This document shows, piece by piece, positions 1-7,845 of a stretch of DNA of 37,715 nucleotides (its first letter is position 1; each line of letters begins with the position of its first letter). The notes beneath the pieces are model-generated. The model worked only from the letters and a program-made list of their open reading frames with translations, searched no databases and was not told where the DNA came from. Origin of the DNA: Brucella daejeonensis (GTDB lineage Bacteria; Pseudomonadota; Alphaproteobacteria; Rhizobiales; Rhizobiaceae); the NCBI RefSeq assembly GCF_014199265.1, contig NZ_JACIJG010000029.1, positions 1 to 37,715 of the forward strand, read 5' to 3'. A program made the position numbers and the translations under genes.

Positions 1-23
1 TCTGTCAGGTCGCCGCGAGCCAA
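1..23 (-). CDS. IS5-family transposase, first 7 codons only (runs off window)
   Basis: Read on the minus strand, a TTG codon at 23-21 starts the peptide MARGDLT, preceded by an AGGAGG ribosome binding site with short spacing. This N-terminus is the one I recognise from IS5-family (IS427/IS1031-type) transposases, which typically begin MARGDLT(D/N)xEW. Only seven residues are inside the window, so the assignment rests on this short peptide and on the end-like sequence next to it. Confidence 0.55.
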
Positions 24-93
24 AACTGCCTCCTAAAAAGCAGTCTTGAATCACGCTTCTGCTGATTTGGGAATCCACTTTGTCAACAGGACC
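1..93 (-). mobile_element. IS5-family element, 5' end (partial)
   Basis: The minus strand from 93 reads GGTCCTGTTGACAAAGTGG, then a short leader, a strong RBS and the transposase start at 23. An end starting GGTCCTGTTGAC fits IS427-type elements as I remember them; the second end lies outside the window, so the boundary is inferred. The IS701-family element begins immediately beyond this end, so two insertion sequences abut here. Confidence 0.5.
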
Positions 94-96
94 TAA

Positions 97-115
97 CACT
101 ACTTTGGCAGATTGA
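97..115 (+). repeat. IS701-family left terminal inverted repeat
   Basis: CACTACTTTGGCAGATTGA; perfect 19-bp inverted match to 1495-1513. Flanked outside by CTAA (93-96). Confidence 0.93.
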
Positions 116-163
116 GGCAAGTTTGATTTGAGATGCTGCTTGCACCTTTCATTGGAGGTGCCA

Positions 164-1390
164 GTGGCAGATATGGACGCAGAGCTTTCGCTGTTTTTAC
201 AGCCGTTTATCGACCGGTTTGGGCACAAGAAGCGCGGCGTGATGTGTCCGCTTTATATCGCCGGCCTGCTTGGCCCCGGAGATCGCAAGAGCATTGAGCC
301 TATGGCCGCACGCCTGGCTCCAGGACAATACGATCGCCTTCATCATTTTATTTCCGATGGTATGTGGGATGATGAACCGCTCATGCTGGAACTGGCGCGT
401 CAGGCGGACAGGATGGTCGGCGCAGACGACGCATTCCTTGTGATCGACGACACAGCTCTGCCGAAGAAGGGGGAGCATTCCGTCGGGGTCGCCCCGCAAT
501 ATGCTTCGATGCTGGGCAAGAGAGCCAATTGCCAGACGCTGGTATCGCTGACACTGGCCCGCGCGGAGGTTCCCGTGCCGGTGGCCTTGCGACTGTTCCT
601 GCCCGAAAGCTGGACAAACGCTCCATTTCGGATGTTGAAAGCCGGTATCCCCGAGCAGATGCGTCAGCCACGCACCAAGCCCGAGATCGCCCTGGAAGAG
701 ATCGATCGCCTGATGTCGACAGGCATGCGTTTCGGCGTCGTGCTTGCCGATGCGGGTTATGGTCTATCGGCTGCGTTCCGGCAGGGCCTGAGTGCTCGTG
801 GTCTCGTCTGGGCGGTCGGCATTCCCAAGCATCAGAAGGTCTATCCCCATGATGTCGCGCTGATATTCCCGGTTTCCTCTCGTGGCCGGCCGCGCCAGCA
901 TCCCATACCGGACATCCTGTCGATGGCAGCCGAAACGATCCTTTCGGATGCGCGATGGAGGAAGGTCAGTTGGCGCCGCGGTACAAAAGGCCGCCTGTCA
1001 GCACGTTTTGCCGCAAGCCGTGTTCGTATTGCCGATGGCCCTCCACAGCGCATCCTCGACAAGGGCCAACAGCATATGCCCGGCGAAGAGGCTTGGCTGG
1101 TCGGCGAGTGGCGTTCGAGCGGGGAACGGAAATACTACGTGTCCAATCTGCCTGCTGATACAACGCTCAAGAAACTGGCCGGCGCCATCAAGGCCCGTTG
1201 GGTCTGCGAGCAGGCGCACCAGCAGATGAAAGAAGAGCTCGGCCTCGATCATTTCGAAGGCCGATCATGGAAAGGGCTGCACCGTCACGCCCTGATGACC
1301 ATGATCGCATACGCCTTCCTCCAGCATCACCGCCTTCAGATCGCAAAGCGGGAAAAAAAACCAGAGGCGTCAACAGAACGGACCGCCTGA
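164..1390 (+). CDS. IS701-family DDE transposase, C-terminus frameshifted
   Basis: The enzyme would excise and reinsert the surrounding element. The DDE-type core is visible: LVIDDTALPKKG (first Asp), LADAGYG (second Asp) and QAHQQMKEELGLDHFEGRSW (Glu region). A GTG at 164 follows GGAGG (154-158) by five bases; an in-frame ATG at 128 or 173 is the alternative. In this frame the protein ends TERTA at 1390. Past an A8 run at 1353-1360 the +1 frame stays open to a TAG at 1509-1511 inside the terminal repeat, and it encodes LPAVRRAVIAAL then RCPHC, the usual family C-terminus. The copy is therefore frameshifted by an indel, or it needs slippage on the A run to make the full protein. Confidence 0.9.
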   Translation: MADMDAELSLFLQPFIDRFGHKKRGVMCPLYIAGLLGPGDRKSIEPMAARLAPGQYDRLHHFISDGMWDDEPLMLELARQADRMVGADDAFLVIDDTALPKKGEHSVGVAPQYASMLGKRANCQTLVSLTLARAEVPVPVALRLFLPESWTNAPFRMLKAGIPEQMRQPRTKPEIALEEIDRLMSTGMRFGVVLADAGYGLSAAFRQGLSARGLVWAVGIPKHQKVYPHDVALIFPVSSRGRPRQHPIPDILSMAAETILSDARWRKVSWRRGTKGRLSARFAASRVRIADGPPQRILDKGQQHMPGEEAWLVGEWRSSGERKYYVSNLPADTTLKKLAGAIKARWVCEQAHQQMKEELGLDHFEGRSWKGLHRHALMTMIAYAFLQHHRLQIAKREKKPEASTERTA

Positions 1391-1494
1391 ACCAACCCTG
1401 CCGGCAGTCCGGCGCGCCGTCATCGCAGCCCTGATCTTGATAGAAGCGGAAATCCGATGTCCGCACTGCAACCACCAGATCGGACGCCATCCTT

Positions 1495-1513
1495 TCAATC
1501 TGCCAAAGTAGTG
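1495..1513 (-). repeat. IS701-family right terminal inverted repeat
   Basis: Reverse complement of 97-115. It contains the TAG (1509-1511) that would end the full-length transposase frame. Flanked outside by CTAA (1514-1517). Confidence 0.93.
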
Positions 1514-1581
1514 CTAATACATGCAAGCAAAAAACAATCGGTCATATTGCATGTGGAAGAAAATCCCACATTGAAATCAAG

Positions 1582-2295
1582 CTAGATGGCAACCAACTCG
1601 GCGAGCTTATCCGCCACCACTGTCATCGAGTCTTCTTCGGTGCTCAGGCCGCTTCGCGAGGCGAGAAGGGGGCTGACATTTCGGAGAGCTTCGTACGTCG
1701 TGTTGTGGACGATAGGCACGAGCTGTTCGGTTGCTAGGAGTGCTGAGAGCTCTTTGTCAGCTACGCCCGCTGCTGGAAGACGGCGCAGCAGCGCAGGCGT
1801 TACTAGCACGACCCCGACGCGCGACTTCACCAATCCCTTGTCGATTTCACGAAGCAACGACGTGCCGAGAGCAACGTCTTTTTCGCTGAACCAGACCGAA
1901 ACGCCGCGTGCTTCGAGCAAATCATGCAACTCCTTAGCATCCCCCTGCCGGTCATCCCAAGCATGGCATAGGAAGACGTCACGGAGATCAGGTAGTTCCG
2001 CACGGCTCTCTACAGTCTGGCGTATTGGGGTAAGCGCCCGCACTTCTGTAGGTGTGTACAATACGGTTGAACCGGCCTTCGACCATCTCGCTCCCACACG
2101 ACCGGACCCGCCGCTGCTTCCCGATGACGAGCGGTAAGTTGCGGAGGGGGATGATGGGGACGAGTACGAGCCATAACCGCTGTAATTGCTATAGCTGCTG
2201 TAACCACCATAGCGGCTGCGGCCACGGCATGCTGGACAGTTTGCTGCGGCGCTCGCTGAGCGATGGCCTTCTTTTGGTGCAGTGCATCTAGCCAC
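1582..2295 (-). CDS. TIR-domain protein with N-terminal Cys/His motif and low-complexity linker
   Basis: 237 aa from a GTG start preceded by a G-rich RBS. Residues 4-23 carry a C-x6-H-x8-C-x2-C pattern that could bind zinc. Residues 28-65 are a Tyr/Ser/Gly-rich low-complexity stretch. Residues about 105-237 form a TIR domain: DVFLCHAWDD (106-115), GVSVWFSEKDVALG (131-144), a hydrophobic strand GVVLVTPALL, and Glu182 in ADKELSALL, which sits where TIR NADases have their catalytic Glu. Bacterial TIR proteins often cleave NAD+ during phage defence. No partner sensor gene is adjacent, so it is either stand-alone or has lost its partner. It lies convergent to the IS701 element and divergent from trbB. 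NADase activity is inferred; the TIR fold call is strong. Confidence 0.85.
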   Translation of the reverse strand: MARCTAPKEGHRSASAAANCPACRGRSRYGGYSSYSNYSGYGSYSSPSSPSATYRSSSGSSGGSGRVGARWSKAGSTVLYTPTEVRALTPIRQTVESRAELPDLRDVFLCHAWDDRQGDAKELHDLLEARGVSVWFSEKDVALGTSLLREIDKGLVKSRVGVVLVTPALLRRLPAAGVADKELSALLATEQLVPIVHNTTYEALRNVSPLLASRSGLSTEEDSMTVVADKLAELVAI

Positions 2296-2645
2296 CTCAA
2301 TCCCCCCTTCCTGATTCGCCTTTAAAAGAAATATCTAACTTGGAGATACTTAATTCAACTATGCTGCTGCGGCTTGGCGGCTATAACGCTAGTATCCCGC
2401 ACAACAAAGTGAACTGCCCGCAAACCACCTCCAGTCGGAATGCCGGCTAATAAGCCAAATCAAATCCGATACCTTTGGGATCGATTACAGCCTTATGGCA
2501 GAACACCCGCGCCGCCGTTTTCCTGTATTTGCACGCTACGCTACTACTACGACCGAAACTTGTTGAATCGACCTGATTTCGGGCTCTTTTAATCATCCCC
2601 GATCCGGGGATCACCTGTTGCGTCCCCACGAAATATGGGGACGAC
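2296..2645. other. Intergenic gap between TIR gene and trbB, with two hairpins
   Basis: I see no gene in these 350 bases. They hold the shared upstream region of two divergent genes. Near trbB there are two consecutive perfect stems: ATCCCC/GGGGAT (2595-2611) and GTCCCCA/TGGGGAC (2622-2642). In related elements traG usually lies here, so this gap is probably where the conserved conjugation module was broken. Confidence 0.6.
2622..2642 (+). promoter_or_regulatory. Hairpin covering the probable trbB ribosome binding site
   Basis: GTCCCCA (2622-2628) pairs with TGGGGAC (2636-2642), a 7-bp perfect stem with a 7-base loop. The only Shine-Dalgarno-like sequence for trbB is the GGGGA in the right arm (2637-2641), five bases or so before the ATG at 2646. 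The RBS would be sequestered when the hairpin forms. A role in translational control is inferred. Confidence 0.5.
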
Positions 2646-3629
2646 ATGGCAGCCACTCACCACAGACAGGAAGCGATCCAGCGCGGCGCGCGCATGCTGC
2701 GCACCGCGCTCGGAGCGGCAATTGCCCGGTTTCTGGAAGACCCGGCGGTGGTTGAAGTGATGCTGAACCCCGATGGCCGCATCTGGGTAGATCGCCTTTC
2801 CGAAGGTCTGGCCGACACCGGCGAGACGATGACATCCGCCGACGGCGAGCGCATCGTGCGCCTGGTCGCGCATCATGTCGGTGCGGAGGTTCACGCCCGC
2901 AGCCCGCGCGTCTCGGCTGAGTTGCCGGAGAGCGGCGAGCGGTTCGAGGGGCTGTTGCCGCCCGTGGTCGCCGCGCCGACCTTCGCCATCCGCAAACCCG
3001 CCGTCGCGGTGTTCACGCTCGACGACTATGTGGCCGCCGGCATCATGACGGGCGACCAGGCGGTGAAGCTGCGCGCAGCGGTCCAGTCCCGCGCCAACAT
3101 ACTCGTTGCTGGGGGCACTTCCACCGGCAAGACAACGCTGACCAACGCGCTGCTCGCCGAGGTGGCGAAGACGCAGGATCGCGTCGTCATCATCGAGGAT
3201 ACCCGCGAGCTGCAATGCGCAGCCCCGAACCTTGTCGCGATGCGGACCAAGGATGGCGTTGCCACGCTTTCCGATCTCGTCCGCTCCTCGCTTCGCCTTC
3301 GGCCCGACCGCATTCCCATCGGCGAGGTCCGCGGCGCAGAAGCCCTCGACCTTCTCAAAGCATGGGGCACCGGCCATCCGGGCGGCATAGGAACCATCCA
3401 CGCCGGCTCCGGCATCGGCGCGCTGCGCCGCCTCGAGCAACTCATCCAGGAAGCCGTCGTCACCGTCCCGCGCGCGCTGATCGCCGAGACTATCGACCTG
3501 GTGGCGGTGCTTGCCGGTCGCGGCTCGACGCGACGGCTCGCGGAGCTCGCGCGCGTCGACGGCATCGACCTCGCCACCGGCGACTACCGCATCACCCCCG
3601 CAACGACCTCGAATGGAGAAGCTGAATGA
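2646..3629 (+). CDS. trbB: TrbB, conjugal transfer ATPase (VirB11-like)
   Basis: 327 aa, the usual length. TrbB is a hexameric cytoplasmic ATPase that energises the type IV secretion channel and mating-pair formation. Visible motifs: the N-terminal region [21 protein letters not shown], the Walker [13 protein letters not shown] at residues about 156-167, the Asp box IIEDTRELQ, and the Walker B/His region [25 protein letters not shown] and IGTIHAG typical of the PulE/VirB11 group. It is first of the trb genes here and its stop overlaps the trbC start (ATGA). A hairpin masks its RBS. The traG coupling-protein gene normally just upstream is missing. Confidence 0.97.
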   Translation: MAATHHRQEAIQRGARMLRTALGAAIARFLEDPAVVEVMLNPDGRIWVDRLSEGLADTGETMTSADGERIVRLVAHHVGAEVHARSPRVSAELPESGERFEGLLPPVVAAPTFAIRKPAVAVFTLDDYVAAGIMTGDQAVKLRAAVQSRANILVAGGTSTGKTTLTNALLAEVAKTQDRVVIIEDTRELQCAAPNLVAMRTKDGVATLSDLVRSSLRLRPDRIPIGEVRGAEALDLLKAWGTGHPGGIGTIHAGSGIGALRRLEQLIQEAVVTVPRALIAETIDLVAVLAGRGSTRRLAELARVDGIDLATGDYRITPATTSNGEAE

Positions 3630-4036
3630 AATCGCCCGTCATTCCGAATGTGACCAATCCGCCCATCCTGTCGACCGTGCCAGTCTATCGAGATCTGTCC
3701 GTCGGCTCGATCATGCGTGGCAGCTACAAGCGTCTCGCCAGTTCGACCGCGCTTCTCACCATCATGACGCTGGCGGCCACGCCGCCGGCCCATGCCTCCG
3801 GCTCCTCCATGCCGTGGGAACAGCCGCTTCAGCAGATCCTCCAGTCGATCGAAGGGCCGGTGGCCAAGATCGTGGCGGTGATCATCATCATCGCCACCGG
3901 CCTGGCGCTCGCCTTCGGTGACACCAGCGGCGGCTTCCGTCGTCTGGTCCAGATCGTCTTCGGTCTGTCGATCGCGTTCGCGGCGAGCTCGTTCTTCCTG
4001 AGTTTCTTCAGCTTCGGCGGCGGGGTGCTTGTCTGA
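3626..4036 (+). CDS. trbC: TrbC, conjugal transfer pilin-like protein (VirB2-like)
   Basis: 136 aa. TrbC is the precursor of the conjugative pilus subunit. A basic segment followed by a hydrophobic signal region ([21 protein letters not shown], cleavage near AHA) is followed by two membrane segments ([16 protein letters not shown] and [18 protein letters not shown]) separated by a short polar loop with Arg-Arg, as in VirB2/TrbC pilins. The start overlaps the trbB stop as ATGA and the stop overlaps trbD by one base, so it is translationally coupled on both sides. Confidence 0.95.
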   Translation: MKSPVIPNVTNPPILSTVPVYRDLSVGSIMRGSYKRLASSTALLTIMTLAATPPAHASGSSMPWEQPLQQILQSIEGPVAKIVAVIIIIATGLALAFGDTSGGFRRLVQIVFGLSIAFAASSFFLSFFSFGGGVLV

Positions 4037-4317
4037 TGGCGGCCGTCCTCGAACAACTCGACGCGGTGCCGGGCTTTTCGGTGCCCGTCCATCGCGCCTT
4101 GACCGAACACATCCTGCTCGGCGGTGCGCCGCGTTCCATCGCCATCATGAACGGCACGCTGGCCGGGGCCGTGGGCCTCGGCCTGCGCCTGTGGTTCGTC
4201 GGCCTCGCCATCTGGGCGATCGGTCATTTCCTGGCGGTCTGGGCGGCCCGTCGCGATCCGCTCTTTGTCGAGGTCGGGCGCAGGCATCTGCGCATACCGG
4301 CTTTCCTCGCGGTGTGA
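4036..4317 (+). CDS. trbD: TrbD, conjugal transfer inner-membrane protein (VirB3-like)
   Basis: 93 aa. TrbD is a small inner-membrane subunit of the mating channel that works next to the TrbE ATPase. The N-terminus FSVPVHRALTEHILLGGAPR is the conserved TrbD/VirB3 entry motif. One long hydrophobic region (LAGAVGLGLRLWFVGLAIWAIGHFLAVW) is followed by DPLFVEVGRRHLRIPAFL. The start shares one base with the trbC stop. Confidence 0.95.
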   Translation: MAAVLEQLDAVPGFSVPVHRALTEHILLGGAPRSIAIMNGTLAGAVGLGLRLWFVGLAIWAIGHFLAVWAARRDPLFVEVGRRHLRIPAFLAV

Positions 4318-4328
4318 GGAGCGCGGTC

Positions 4329-6767
4329 ATGATGAATCTCGCCGAGTACCGACGCTCCGCCGCTCGCCTTGCCGACTATCTGCCTTGGGTCGCTCTCGTC
4401 GCGCCCGGCATCGTGCTGAACAAGGATGGCTCGTTCCAGCGCACGGCTCGCTTTCGCGGTCCCGATCTCGATTCCGCCGTCGCGGCCGAGCTGGTTGCCG
4501 TTGCAAGCCGCATCAACAACGCTTTCCGCCGGCTTGGCCTGGGCTGGAGCATCTTTGTCGAAGCACAGCGGCACGAAGCTGCCACCTATCCAGACAGCAA
4601 CTTTCCCGATCCGGCATCAGGTCTGGTCGATGCCGAGCGCAAGGCCGACTTCGAAGAAGCCGGCGCTCACTTCGTATCGAGCTATTTCCTCACTTTCCTG
4701 TTTCTTCCGCCGGCCGAGGAAGTCGCGCGCACCGAGTCTTGGCTTTACGAAGGGCGCGAGCGCTCGGGCGTCGATCCCCACGAGGTCCTGCGCGCCTTCA
4801 CCGACCGCACCGATCGCGTGCTGGCGCTGCTCGACGGTTTCATGCCGTCCTGCGGCTGGCTTGATGACAGCGAGACGCTGACCTACCTGCATTCCAGCGT
4901 GTCGACGAAACGCCATCGTGTCCGCGTACCGGAAACGCCGATCTATCTCGACGCGCTGCTCGCCGATCAGCCGCTCACCGGCGGTCTGGAGCCACGTCTT
5001 GGCGATCAGAATCTGCGTGTCCTGACCGTCGTCGGCTTCCCGACCGCGACAACGCCGGGCCTGCTCGACGATCTGAACCGGCTGGCCTTCCCGTATCGCT
5101 GGTCAACGCGTGCGATCCTCCTCGACAAGACCGACGCGACCAAACTGCTGACCAAAATCAGGCGGCAGTGGTTCGCCAAGCGCAAGTCGATTGCCGCGAT
5201 CCTCAAGGAGGTGATGACCAACGAACAGTCGGTGCTGGTGGACACCGACGCCGCCAACAAGGCCGCCGACGCGGACATGGCCTTGCAGGAGCTCGGCGCC
5301 GACGTCGCCGGCATGGCCTATGTCACCGCCACGATCACGGTCTGGGACGCCGACCCGCGTCTTGCCGACGAAAAACTGCGGCTGGTCGAGAAGGTCATCC
5401 AGGGCCGCGACTTCACGGCGATGATCGAGACGGTGAACGCGGTGGACGCCTGGCTCGGCAGTCTGCCCGGCCATGTCTATGCAAACGTGCGTCAGCCGCC
5501 GATCTCGACGCTCAATCTCGCCCACATGATTCCCCTCTCCGCCGTGTGGGCGGGGCCGGAACGGGACGATCACTTCGATGCGCCCCCGCTGCTTTACGGC
5601 AGAACCGAAGGTTCGACCCCGTTCCGGTTGTCTTTGCATGTCGGTGATGTCGGCCACACGCTCGTCGTCGGCCCAACAGGGGCGGGCAAATCCGTGCTTC
5701 TCGCCCTCATGGCGTTGCAGTTCCGCCGTTACCTCCGCAGCCAGGTCTTCGCTTTCGATTTCGGCGGTTCGATCCGCGCAGCATCGCTCGCCATGGGCGG
5801 CGACTGGCACGATCTCGGCGGCGGCCTGACCGAAGGATCGGAATCCTCGGTATCGCTCCAGCCGCTGGCCCGCATTCACGACACCTATGAGCGTGCCTGG
5901 GCCGCCGACTGGATCGTCGCGATCCTCCTGCGGGAAGGGATTAAAATCACCCCGGAGGCAAAGGAGCACATCTGGACGGCGCTCACCTCCCTCGCATCGG
6001 CGCCGGTCGGTGAGCGCACGATCACTGGCCTCAGCGTCCTTCTCCAGTCCAACGAACTCAAGCAGGCACTCCGCCCGTACTGCGTCGGCGGTCCCTATGG
6101 CCGCTTGCTCGATGCCGAAGCCGAGCATCTCGGCTCGGCCGACGTGCAGGCATTCGAGATCGAGGGGCTTGTCGGAACGGGCGCTGCGCCTGCTGTGCTC
6201 GCCTATCTCTTCCACCGCATTGGCGACAGGCTGGACGGGCGGCCGACGCTGCTCATCATCGACGAAGGCTGGCTCGCGCTAGACGACGAAGGCTTCGCCG
6301 GCCAGCTCCGCGAATGGCTGAAGACGCTGCGCAAGAAAAACGCCTCGGTCATCTTCGCCACCCAGTCGCTCAGCGACATCGATAATTCGGACATTGCCCC
6401 GGCCATCATCGAAAGTTGCCCGACGCGACTGCTCCTGCCGAACGAACGGGCAGTCGAACCGCAGATCACAGCCATCTATCGCCGCTTCGGTCTCAATGAC
6501 CGTCAGATCGAGATCCTCGCGCGAGCGACGCCCAAGCGCGACTACTACTGCCAGTCCCGGCGGGGCAATCGTCTGTTCGAGCTCGGCCTGTCCGAAGTCG
6601 GCCTGGCGCTCTGCGCCGCCTCCTCGAAATCCGACCAGACGCGGATCGCCGAGATCGTCGCCGAGCATGGCCGCGAAGGTTTCCTCTCCGCGTGGCTCAA
6701 CGCCCGGGACGTTGGCTGGGCCGTCGATCTCATTCCCAACGTCACGACACTCATCCCCCAAGCCTGA
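4329..6767 (+). CDS. trbE: TrbE, conjugal transfer ATPase (VirB4-like)
   Basis: 812 aa from ATG 4329 (MMNLAEYRRSAARLADYLPWV), preceded by GAGGAG just after the trbD stop; ATG 4332 is also possible. The open frame extends upstream into trbD, but that extension has no family resemblance. TrbE is the large VirB4-type ATPase that extracts pilin and powers assembly. It has the CagE/TrbE/VirB N-terminal domain, a Walker A VVGPTGAGKSVLLAL at residues about 444-458, and a Walker B LLIIDEGWLALDDEGF near 640, followed by KNASVIFATQSLSDI. Full length and intact. Confidence 0.97.
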   Translation: MMNLAEYRRSAARLADYLPWVALVAPGIVLNKDGSFQRTARFRGPDLDSAVAAELVAVASRINNAFRRLGLGWSIFVEAQRHEAATYPDSNFPDPASGLVDAERKADFEEAGAHFVSSYFLTFLFLPPAEEVARTESWLYEGRERSGVDPHEVLRAFTDRTDRVLALLDGFMPSCGWLDDSETLTYLHSSVSTKRHRVRVPETPIYLDALLADQPLTGGLEPRLGDQNLRVLTVVGFPTATTPGLLDDLNRLAFPYRWSTRAILLDKTDATKLLTKIRRQWFAKRKSIAAILKEVMTNEQSVLVDTDAANKAADADMALQELGADVAGMAYVTATITVWDADPRLADEKLRLVEKVIQGRDFTAMIETVNAVDAWLGSLPGHVYANVRQPPISTLNLAHMIPLSAVWAGPERDDHFDAPPLLYGRTEGSTPFRLSLHVGDVGHTLVVGPTGAGKSVLLALMALQFRRYLRSQVFAFDFGGSIRAASLAMGGDWHDLGGGLTEGSESSVSLQPLARIHDTYERAWAADWIVAILLREGIKITPEAKEHIWTALTSLASAPVGERTITGLSVLLQSNELKQALRPYCVGGPYGRLLDAEAEHLGSADVQAFEIEGLVGTGAAPAVLAYLFHRIGDRLDGRPTLLIIDEGWLALDDEGFAGQLREWLKTLRKKNASVIFATQSLSDIDNSDIAPAIIESCPTRLLLPNERAVEPQITAIYRRFGLNDRQIEILARATPKRDYYCQSRRGNRLFELGLSEVGLALCAASSKSDQTRIAEIVAEHGREGFLSAWLNARDVGWAVDLIPNVTTLIPQA

Positions 6768-6779
6768 AAAGGAGTCCCG

Positions 6780-7544
6780 ATGATGACCACTCGCCATACC
6801 CGTTCGCGCGCCGCGATGCTCGCTGCGGCCATGCTTGCCGCACCCGTCGCCCTGTCCCCGATGCTCGTGACGCCCGCCCATGCGCTCATCGTGTTCGACC
6901 CGTCGAACTACGCTCAGAATGTGCTGACGGCTGCGCGCACTCTGGAACAGATCACGCACCAGATCACCTCGCTTCAGAACGAAGCGACGATGCTGATCAA
7001 CCAGGCGCGCAATCTGGCGAACCTGCCTTTCTCCGCTCTCCAGACCTTGCAGCAGAACGTCCAGAAGACGCAGCAGCTTCTCCAGCAGGCGCAGGGCATC
7101 GCCTTCAACGTCCAGCAGATCGACCAGATGTTCAGCCAAAAATACGGCAACGTCTCCATGTCGGCCACGGATCAGCAGCTCGTCTCCGATGCGCGATCGC
7201 GCTGGCAGAATACGGTCGGCGGCCTTCAGGACGCCATGCGCGTCCAGGCGGGTGTCGTCGGCAACATCGACACCAACCGCACGCAGATGAGCGAACTCAT
7301 CAGCCAGAGCCAGGGCGCGACGGGCGCGCTTCAGGCAACGCAGGCCGGCAACCAGCTCCTCGCACTCCAGTCGCAGCAGCTTTCCGATCTGGTGGCGTTG
7401 CTTGCGGCCAACGGGCGTGCCGGCGCGCTGACCGAAGCCGAGCGCACGGCTGCGGCGGAGCAGGGACGGGAACAGCGCCGCCGCTTCCTGACGCCGGGCT
7501 CGGGCTACCAGCCGGGCAACGCGCAGATGTTCAATGGCAACTGA
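6780..7544 (+). CDS. trbJ: TrbJ, conjugal transfer periplasmic protein (VirB5-like)
   Basis: 254 aa. TrbJ is a secreted minor component of the mating apparatus. The N-terminus has a signal peptide (RSRAAMLAAAMLAAPVALSPMLVTPAHA, cleavage near AHA). The mature part begins LIVFDPSNYAQNVLTAARTLEQI, the family signature, and continues as a Gln-rich predicted helical coiled coil (TLQQNVQKTQQLLQQAQG). AAAAGGAG lies just before the two adjacent ATGs; the first is chosen. Confidence 0.95.
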   Translation: MMTTRHTRSRAAMLAAAMLAAPVALSPMLVTPAHALIVFDPSNYAQNVLTAARTLEQITHQITSLQNEATMLINQARNLANLPFSALQTLQQNVQKTQQLLQQAQGIAFNVQQIDQMFSQKYGNVSMSATDQQLVSDARSRWQNTVGGLQDAMRVQAGVVGNIDTNRTQMSELISQSQGATGALQATQAGNQLLALQSQQLSDLVALLAANGRAGALTEAERTAAAEQGREQRRRFLTPGSGYQPGNAQMFNGN

Positions 7545-7554
7545 GGGCGGGCTT

Positions 7555-7842
7555 ATGGACGGCAAGATGCTGGCCCGGCTGGGCGCTGTCGTGTTCGTCG
7601 CCGTCGCCATTACGGCGGCGGTCGTCGAACTGACCCGAAAGGGGGAACCGAAAGAGGATTTCTCCCCGCGCATTATCGAACCCTCGCACGATCCGCTGCG
7701 CGCGGGGCAGCGCCGGTGCCAGCAGCTTGGCCAGCAAGCCGCGAATGACCCCGAATGCCTGCGCGTCTGGGCGGAAACCCGCGAGCGTTTCCTGCGTCCG
7801 TCGTCTGCACCGGCGTCGCCGTCCTCCAGCGAAGGGCGGTGA
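7555..7842 (+). CDS. trbK: TrbK-like putative entry-exclusion protein
   Basis: 95 aa from ATG 7555 (MDGKMLARLGAVVFVAVAITAAVVEL), which has GAGGGCGGG just upstream; an in-frame ATG at 7534 would overlap trbJ. One N-terminal membrane segment is followed by a short exported domain with two Cys (RRCQQLGQQAANDPECLRVW), the pattern of the TrbK-alt family found between trbJ and trbL. TrbK proteins limit repeated entry of related elements into the same cell; here that role is assigned by family and position. Confidence 0.85.
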   Translation: MDGKMLARLGAVVFVAVAITAAVVELTRKGEPKEDFSPRIIEPSHDPLRAGQRRCQQLGQQAANDPECLRVWAETRERFLRPSSAPASPSSSEGR

Positions 7843-7845
7843 AGC

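Larger units (their letters stand above)
97..1513 (+). mobile_element. Complete IS701-family insertion sequence (1417 bp)
   Basis: Terminal inverted repeats are a perfect 19-bp match: CACTACTTTGGCAGATTGA at 97-115 and its reverse complement at 1495-1513. The 4-bp sequence CTAA flanks the element on both sides (93-96 and 1514-1517). That is a target duplication of the YTAR type expected for the IS701 family. One transposase gene fills the element. The intact ends and duplication point to a fairly recent insertion, although the transposase reading frame is shifted near its 3' end. Confidence 0.93.

Noticed and set aside
4029..4328. 100-codon upstream extension of the trbE frame
   Set aside because: It overlaps trbD in another frame and is not TrbE-like; ATG 4329 with a nearby GAGGAG gives the family N-terminus.
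5103..6215. 370-codon open frame on minus, opposite trbE
   Set aside because: Shadow of the trbE coding frame; His/Arg/Asp-rich mixed sequence with no domain.
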